Below, piece after piece: positions 29,019 to 33,245 of a stretch of 33,245 nt of DNA (the stretch's first letter is position 1; each line of letters starts with the position of its first letter). This DNA comes from JBBRHF01 sp038223055 (GTDB lineage Bacteria; Actinomycetota; Actinomycetes; JACCUZ01), in the NCBI GenBank assembly GCA_038223055.1, contig JBBRHF010000019.1, forward strand, positions 1-33,245, read 5' to 3'. The notes under the pieces were generated by a model. That model made no database searches. It was not told the origin of the DNA and saw nothing but the letters and a program-made list of their open reading frames with translations. A program made the position numbers and the translations under genes.

Positions 29019-31538
29019 ATGCGCCCTGCTGCCCGATTGCTTGTTGCCCGATTGCTTGTTGCCCGATTGACCGTGGCCGCCCTCGTGGCATCCGTCGCGC
29101 TCGTCGCCCTGCCGGCCGCGGCCGGAGCGGCGACCTGCCCGGCATCGGGCGGGTCGACCGTCCCCGAGGCGTCCGCGTCCGGCGAGGTGGTCTTCCAGGG
29201 CCACGGATGGGGTCACGGCCTGGGCATGAGCCAGTACGGCGCGCAGGGCGCGGCCAATCTCGGCTGCTCGGGCACCCAGATCCTCGAGCGCTACTACTCC
29301 GGCGCCCAGGTGAGCAGCGCGACGATGCCCTCGCCGATCCAGCTGCGGATGCTCGACAACGGCACCGCCGCCGACGTGCGGGCCGACGCCGGCGCCGTCA
29401 CGTGGGAGCTGGTCGGCTGCGCAGCGCCCGCCGTCTGCCCGCCTCCCCAGCCGCAGGGCAGCCTCTGGCGGCTGCAGCTCAATGCCGCCGCGACCGGCTT
29501 CGAGCTGGTCGACCCGGCGGTGCCGCCCGTGGCCGGGGTCGAGGTGCCGATCTGGGCCGGTGGCGCGCCCGGCCAGGAGCTTCGGCTGCAGCACGCGGGT
29601 ACCGTCGTGAAACTCACCACCTGGAAGGGCGCGTCGCAGGCCCTCTCTCGCTCCCTGCGCTGGGACCACACGAGCTTCACCCTCGACGGGGGTGCGCTGG
29701 ACGCCGTACAGGTCATCGGTGACACGGCCGAGGGCAGCGCCATGGACAAGTACCTGTGGGGCGTCGCCGAGGTCCCCTCCTCGTTCCCGGTCGAGGCGCT
29801 CAAGGCCCAGACGATCGCGGCCCGGACCTACGCCGCCAAGCGCGCCGGCCGCGTCCTGCAACCGACGCCGGCGGACCAGAACTACACCGGCTACGCCAAG
29901 GAGTCCGAGGGCACCGACCAGGCCTTCGGCAAGCGGTGGGTCGCAGCCGTCAACGCCACCACCGGCCAGGTGCTCAAGACCGCCGCCGGCGCCCTCGTCG
30001 ACACGCTGTACTCCTCATCGTTCGGCGGTCACAGCGAGGACGAACGCTATGTCTGGGGCGTCGACAACGCCCAGCTCAAGGCCGTCGACGACAGCCGGTG
30101 GGACCTCGCCTCCACCAACCCCGCGGGCAAGCGCTCCTGGGCCGTCGGCATGTCGTGGGCCGCGCTGACCGCTCGGCTGCGGTCCTACGGCGCCGCCAAC
30201 GCCATCCCCGGCATGGTGTTCGACCAAGTCACCTCGATCTCGGTGGCGGCCCGCGGCTCGAGCGCCCGCCTCGCCGGCGTCAGCGTGAGCGGCCTGCGCG
30301 GCTGCGTGCCGGTGACGTCCCAGGTCGAGGGCTGGGACATCCGCCAGGCGCTCGGGCTGCTCTCGCCGGGCTTCACCATCGCCACCCCCGGAACCGGGTC
30401 GTCCTCCGCAGCCCAGGTCGCGGCCTGCGACAGCTCGTTCGTGCCGCTGCGCCCGACCCGCCTCTACGACAGCCGCAGGGCGCGTCGCCCGCTCGGCGGC
30501 AACGACACCGTCACCGTCACCGTCGCCGGCCGCGGGGGTGTGCCGCCGGTGGGCGCGGTCGCCGCGGCCCTCAACGTCACCGCGGTGGCGCCCAGCCGTG
30601 GCACCTACCTGACCGTGTGGCCCGCGGGCAGCCGCCGGCCCACCGCCTCCTCGCTGAGCCTGCCGGCCGCCACGACCCGCGCCGCGCTCGTCACCGCGGC
30701 CGTCGGCGCGGGCGGAAGGGTGAGCATCTTCAACCGGTTCGGCAGCAGCCACGTCCTTGTCGACGTCGCCGGCTATTACCTGCTGCCGCCCGGCCCGGGT
30801 CAGCTTTACCACCCGGCTCAGCCGTTCCGGCTCTACGACTCCCGCGCTACCTCGGCCGGCATCTTCACCCACAACGCGACCCGCACGCTGACGCTGCCGG
30901 CGATCGACGGGATCGCGCCGCAGGGCATGGCCGCGGCGGTCGTCAACGTCACCGCTGCCGGCTCGACCGGCAAGGGCTACCTCACGGCCTACCCTGCGGA
31001 CACCGGTCGCCCGGTCGCCTCGACGGTCAACTTCGCATCCCGCCGTACGACGGCCAACCGCGCCGTCGTACGCCTGGCCGGGGGTGCCTTCACGGTGACC
31101 AACCGGGGCAGCTCGACGCACGTCGTCATCGACGTCGTGGGCTACTTCGCTGCGACCACCGTCGCCGGCGGTCACCTGTTCCGCCCGCTCGCACCGGTGC
31201 GGGTGCTCGACACGCGCACCGGCCGGGGCGCCCCGCGAGGCGCCGTCGGACCACGCGCCACGGTCGCCTTGACCGTGGCAAGGACCGGCACCGCCGTGCC
31301 GGCGGGTGCCGCCGCGGTCGTCATGACGCTCACCGCGACCGGGGCCACCGCCCCGACCTACCTCACGGCGTGGCCTGGCGGCACGTCGCGTCCGCTCGCG
31401 TCCGACCTGAACGTGCGCGCCCGGGAGACCACCGCCAACCTGGTCGTCGTCCCGGTCGGGGCAGGTGGTGTGGTCAATCTCTACAACCGGTCGGGGTCCA
31501 CTCATCTCGTCGGGGACGTCGTGGGCTACTACCGCTGA
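29019..31538 (+). CDS. Secreted SpoIID/LytB-domain protein with C-terminal three-repeat module
   Basis: An 839-residue exported protein. SpoIID is a lytic transglycosylase acting on peptidoglycan stripped of peptides. A signal peptide (about residues 1-33) contains a 15-bp tandem repeat giving ARLLV units. The segment GHGWGHGLGMSQYGAQG near 50 comes before the catalytic region, although in SpoIID itself it comes near the end. The core is at about 240-460: YLWGVAEVPSSFPVEALKAQ with likely catalytic Glu251, then AARTYAAKR, QNYTGYAKES and YSSSFGGHSED. Residues 470-839 are three repeats (beginning near 470, 596 and 719) closely matching those of the amidase at 22184. Together they suggest stepwise trimming of stem peptides and glycan strands. 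Activity is inferred; the fold assignment is sound. Confidence 0.9.
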   Translation: MRPAARLLVARLLVARLTVAALVASVALVALPAAAGAATCPASGGSTVPEASASGEVVFQGHGWGHGLGMSQYGAQGAANLGCSGTQILERYYSGAQVSSATMPSPIQLRMLDNGTAADVRADAGAVTWELVGCAAPAVCPPPQPQGSLWRLQLNAAATGFELVDPAVPPVAGVEVPIWAGGAPGQELRLQHAGTVVKLTTWKGASQALSRSLRWDHTSFTLDGGALDAVQVIGDTAEGSAMDKYLWGVAEVPSSFPVEALKAQTIAARTYAAKRAGRVLQPTPADQNYTGYAKESEGTDQAFGKRWVAAVNATTGQVLKTAAGALVDTLYSSSFGGHSEDERYVWGVDNAQLKAVDDSRWDLASTNPAGKRSWAVGMSWAALTARLRSYGAANAIPGMVFDQVTSISVAARGSSARLAGVSVSGLRGCVPVTSQVEGWDIRQALGLLSPGFTIATPGTGSSSAAQVAACDSSFVPLRPTRLYDSRRARRPLGGNDTVTVTVAGRGGVPPVGAVAAALNVTAVAPSRGTYLTVWPAGSRRPTASSLSLPAATTRAALVTAAVGAGGRVSIFNRFGSSHVLVDVAGYYLLPPGPGQLYHPAQPFRLYDSRATSAGIFTHNATRTLTLPAIDGIAPQGMAAAVVNVTAAGSTGKGYLTAYPADTGRPVASTVNFASRRTTANRAVVRLAGGAFTVTNRGSSTHVVIDVVGYFAATTVAGGHLFRPLAPVRVLDTRTGRGAPRGAVGPRATVALTVARTGTAVPAGAAAVVMTLTATGATAPTYLTAWPGGTSRPLASDLNVRARETTANLVVVPVGAGGVVNLYNRSGSTHLVGDVVGYYR
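29031..29073. repeat. 15-bp tandem repeat inside a signal peptide
   Basis: GCCCGATTGCTTGTT occurs twice perfectly and a third time in part (GCCCGATTG). It encodes ARLLV units that make up the basic-hydrophobic start of the SpoIID/LytB signal peptide. Confidence 0.9.
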
Positions 31539-31592
31539 CGGGGAATTTTGCCTGGCTTGCCGGAGGGTCCGCACCGCGCCCGCACCCGGGCG

Positions 31593-31598
31593 TAGGCT
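31593..31598 (+). promoter_or_regulatory. Likely -10 box for the last glycosyltransferase gene
   Basis: TAGGCT gives a transcription start near 31605 and a leader of about 57 bases carrying GGAG (31648-31651) before GTG 31662. Confidence 0.4.
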
Positions 31599-31661
31599 GC
31601 ATGGCAGGGGAGACCCTTGCATCGGCAAGGGCTCGAACGACAGGGCTGGAGTGATCGCGAC

Positions 31662-32807
31662 GTGCCGCTTCGTGTGCTCGTCGACGCGACCGCGGTCGCG
31701 GCGGACCGCGGCGGTGTCGGACGTTACGTCGACGGGCTGATCGGCTCGCTGGCCAGCGTTGATCTCGACCTCGTGGTGGCCTGCCAGCGTTCCGACGCCG
31801 AGCGCTTCGCGCGGCTGGCGGCTGGCGCCGAGGTGGTCGCCGGCCCGTCGGCGATCAGTCACCGGCCGGCACGGCTGGCCTGGGAGCAGACCGGGCTGCC
31901 GTTGGTGGCCGAGCAGGTCGGCGCGAAGCTCATCCACTCGCCCTTCTACACCATGCCGTTGCATGCCTCCGTTCCCGTGGTGGTCACCGTGCACGACGTG
32001 ACCTTCTTCTCCGAGCCGGAGCTGCACAGCGCCGTCCGGGCGGGCTTCTACCGCTCGGCCACCCGCACCGCCGTGCGCCAGGCCGCCCGCGTCGTGGTCC
32101 CCTCGTTCGCCACGCGTGACGAGCTTGTCCGCCTCGTCGATGCCGAACCCGGCCGGATCGACGTCGTGCGTCATGGCGTGGACCTGCACACGTTCCACCC
32201 GCCGAACGCGCTCGAGGCCCGCCGCGTCTCCGACCGCCTCGGCTTGCACGGTCGGCCCTACATCGCCTTCCTCGGCGTGCTCGAGCGGCGCAAGAACGTC
32301 CCCGAGCTGGTCCGCGGCTGGGTGCGGGCCGTCGAGGACCTCGAGGCGCCGCCCGCCCTCGTGCTCGCCGGGAGCAGCGGCTGGGACGACGCGGTGGACC
32401 AGGCGATCGCCGAGGTTCCGAGCCGGCTCAAGGTCGTGCGCCCCGGGTTCCTGGGGGCGGGAGACCTGCCGGGCCTGCTCGGTGGCGCGATGATCGTGGC
32501 CTATCCCAGTCGAGCCGAGGGTTTCGGCCTCCCGGTGCTGGAAGCGATGGCCTGCGGTGCGGCGGTGATGACCGCCCGGCTGCTGTCCCTGCCGGAGGTC
32601 GGCGGTGACGCGGTGGAATACACCGAGCCCGATGCCGCGGGCATCGCTCGGTGCCTGCGCATGCTGATCGATCACCCCGAGCGGCGGGAGCAGCTGTCCA
32701 CATCGGGGCCGCCGCGCGCCCGCGAGTTCACCTGGGAGGCTTCGGCCAGCGCCCACCTGGACACCTACCAGCGGGCGCTGGCGGCGTCGGTCGGGGTTCC
32801 CGGGTGA
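31662..32807 (+). CDS. Family 4 glycosyltransferase
   Basis: A 381-residue GT-B enzyme, retaining type, using an NDP-sugar (mannose is common in the family). Seen: LRVLVDATAVAADRGGVGRYVDGL at the start with the glycine loop, SPFYTMPLHASVPVVVTVHDVTF, VVPSFATRDELVR, IDVVRHGVDLHTFHPP, then the second domain with AFLGVLERRKNVPELV, and the nucleotide-sugar motif AYPSRAEGFGLPVLEAMACG with the E-x7-E pair, followed by LPEVGGDA. GTG 31662 is taken as the start because the protein then begins directly at the first beta strand and GGAG lies 10 bases upstream; a TTG at 31617 is possible but less likely. The pyrophosphorylase gene follows after 12 bases and may provide its donor. Confidence 0.92.
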   Translation: MPLRVLVDATAVAADRGGVGRYVDGLIGSLASVDLDLVVACQRSDAERFARLAAGAEVVAGPSAISHRPARLAWEQTGLPLVAEQVGAKLIHSPFYTMPLHASVPVVVTVHDVTFFSEPELHSAVRAGFYRSATRTAVRQAARVVVPSFATRDELVRLVDAEPGRIDVVRHGVDLHTFHPPNALEARRVSDRLGLHGRPYIAFLGVLERRKNVPELVRGWVRAVEDLEAPPALVLAGSSGWDDAVDQAIAEVPSRLKVVRPGFLGAGDLPGLLGGAMIVAYPSRAEGFGLPVLEAMACGAAVMTARLLSLPEVGGDAVEYTEPDAAGIARCLRMLIDHPERREQLSTSGPPRAREFTWEASASAHLDTYQRALAASVGVPG

Positions 32808-32819
32808 CCGAGTTCATCG

Positions 32820-33245
32820 GTGGCTGAGGCGGTTCTGCTGGTCGGTGGTCGGGGCACCCGGCTGCGCCCGCTGACCGTCAACGTGCCCAAGCCGATGCTG
32901 CCGACCGCCGGGGTGCCGTTCCTGGCTCACCTGCTGACGCGCATCCACGACGCCGGGATCGAGCACGTCGTGCTTGCGACGTCGTACCGGCCGGAGGTGT
33001 TCGCCGACCACTTCGGCGACGGCTCCAAACTCGGACTATCGATCGACTATGTCACAGAGACAGAGCCGATGGGCACGGGCGGTGGGATCCGCAACGTCAT
33101 CTCGCACCTGCGTGGGGGTCCGGACGAACCCGTCGTGATCCTCAACGGGGACGTCCTGTCGGGGCATGACCTGGCCGCCCAGGTCGCCCTGCACGTGGGC
33201 GCTGGTGCCGACGTGACCCTGCACCTCACCGATGTCGAGGACCCA
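32820..33245 (+). CDS. NDP-sugar pyrophosphorylase (mannose-1-phosphate guanylyltransferase-like), 3' end cut by window
   Basis: The first 142 residues of a sugar-1-phosphate nucleotidyltransferase, which makes NDP-sugars from sugar phosphates and NTPs. Seen: VLLVGGRGTRLRPLT at about 5-19, the nucleotide-binding signature, with LLVG where AGG or LAGG is common; VPKPMLPTAGVPFL at about 23; the ETEPMGTGGGI loop near 82; and the metal-binding NGDVLSG near 107. The gene runs off the right edge, so whether a C-terminal beta-helix follows is unknown. GTG 32820 starts 12 bases after the glycosyltransferase stop. Guanylyl versus thymidylyl or uridylyl specificity cannot be decided here. Confidence 0.9.
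   Translation, partial: MAEAVLLVGGRGTRLRPLTVNVPKPMLPTAGVPFLAHLLTRIHDAGIEHVVLATSYRPEVFADHFGDGSKLGLSIDYVTETEPMGTGGGIRNVISHLRGGPDEPVVILNGDVLSGHDLAAQVALHVGAGADVTLHLTDVEDP

Noticed and set aside
30015..32756. A 913-codon open frame on the minus strand
   Set aside because: Antisense shadow of the SpoIID/LytB and family 4 glycosyltransferase genes; no motif of any family.
1..33245. tRNA, rRNA or riboswitch genes
   Set aside because: No cloverleaf-like, rRNA-like or known riboswitch sequences were noticed on either strand; a covariance-model search was not possible here.

Overview
The window is very GC-rich and its genes show a strong G/C third-position bias. Start codons are often GTG, genes are tightly coupled by 4-base GTGA/ATGA overlaps, and -10 boxes of the TANNNT type lie close to start codons. 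With a TIGR03089-type protein, an LCP-LytR_C protein, galactan-type enzymes and SpoIID/LytB proteins, this points to an actinomycete (Actinomycetota). Nocardioidaceae or Intrasporangiaceae would fit, but the family cannot be fixed from the window.

Almost everything here serves the cell envelope. Positions 1-5418 hold two paralogous CDP-glycerol glycerophosphotransferases (the first cut by the window edge) around UDP-galactopyranose mutase (glf), a GlfT1-like family 2 glycosyltransferase and a glycerophosphodiester phosphodiesterase. Positions 5589-9156 are an operon for a TagGH-type polysaccharide ABC exporter plus a large CDP-alcohol phosphatidyltransferase. On the opposite strand, 9134-14751 is a four-gene operon: acetyltransferase, aminotransferase and dehydrogenase resembling the WbpD/WbpE/WbpB set for 2,3-diacetamido uronic acid, then a 983-residue glycosyltransferase fused to a glycerophosphotransferase. 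14986-16865 encodes a small membrane-anchored protein and a GT-C-like membrane protein. 16852-18352 is a CoA-transferase pair (scoB, scoA), the one clearly metabolic insertion. 18455-19927 is an LCP ligase and 20044-21036 a TIGR03089 protein.

21037-22183 is the only stretch of decayed or gene-poor DNA. It has a 16-bp palindromic operator, a VapB-like antitoxin gene with two compensating frameshifts, a broken VapC toxin start, a doubtful minus-strand reading frame and a 70-bp imperfect palindrome. From 22184 onward come a secreted zinc amidase, a polyprenol-phosphate-type glycosyltransferase, a flippase-like membrane protein, a methyltransferase with a family 4 glycosyltransferase, a secreted SpoIID/LytB protein, another family 4 glycosyltransferase and the start of an NDP-sugar pyrophosphorylase.

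Working model (inference): the cluster makes, exports and attaches a glycerol-phosphate-containing wall glycan, probably with galactofuranose and a diamino-uronic acid. The LCP protein would join it to peptidoglycan. Two secreted wall enzymes carry the same C-terminal three-repeat module and may act where this glycan is displayed. A second theme is the unusual number of short tandem repeats (6-27 bp period), mostly in frame, in linkers and tails of many genes. One convergent intergenic region is built entirely of such repeats.
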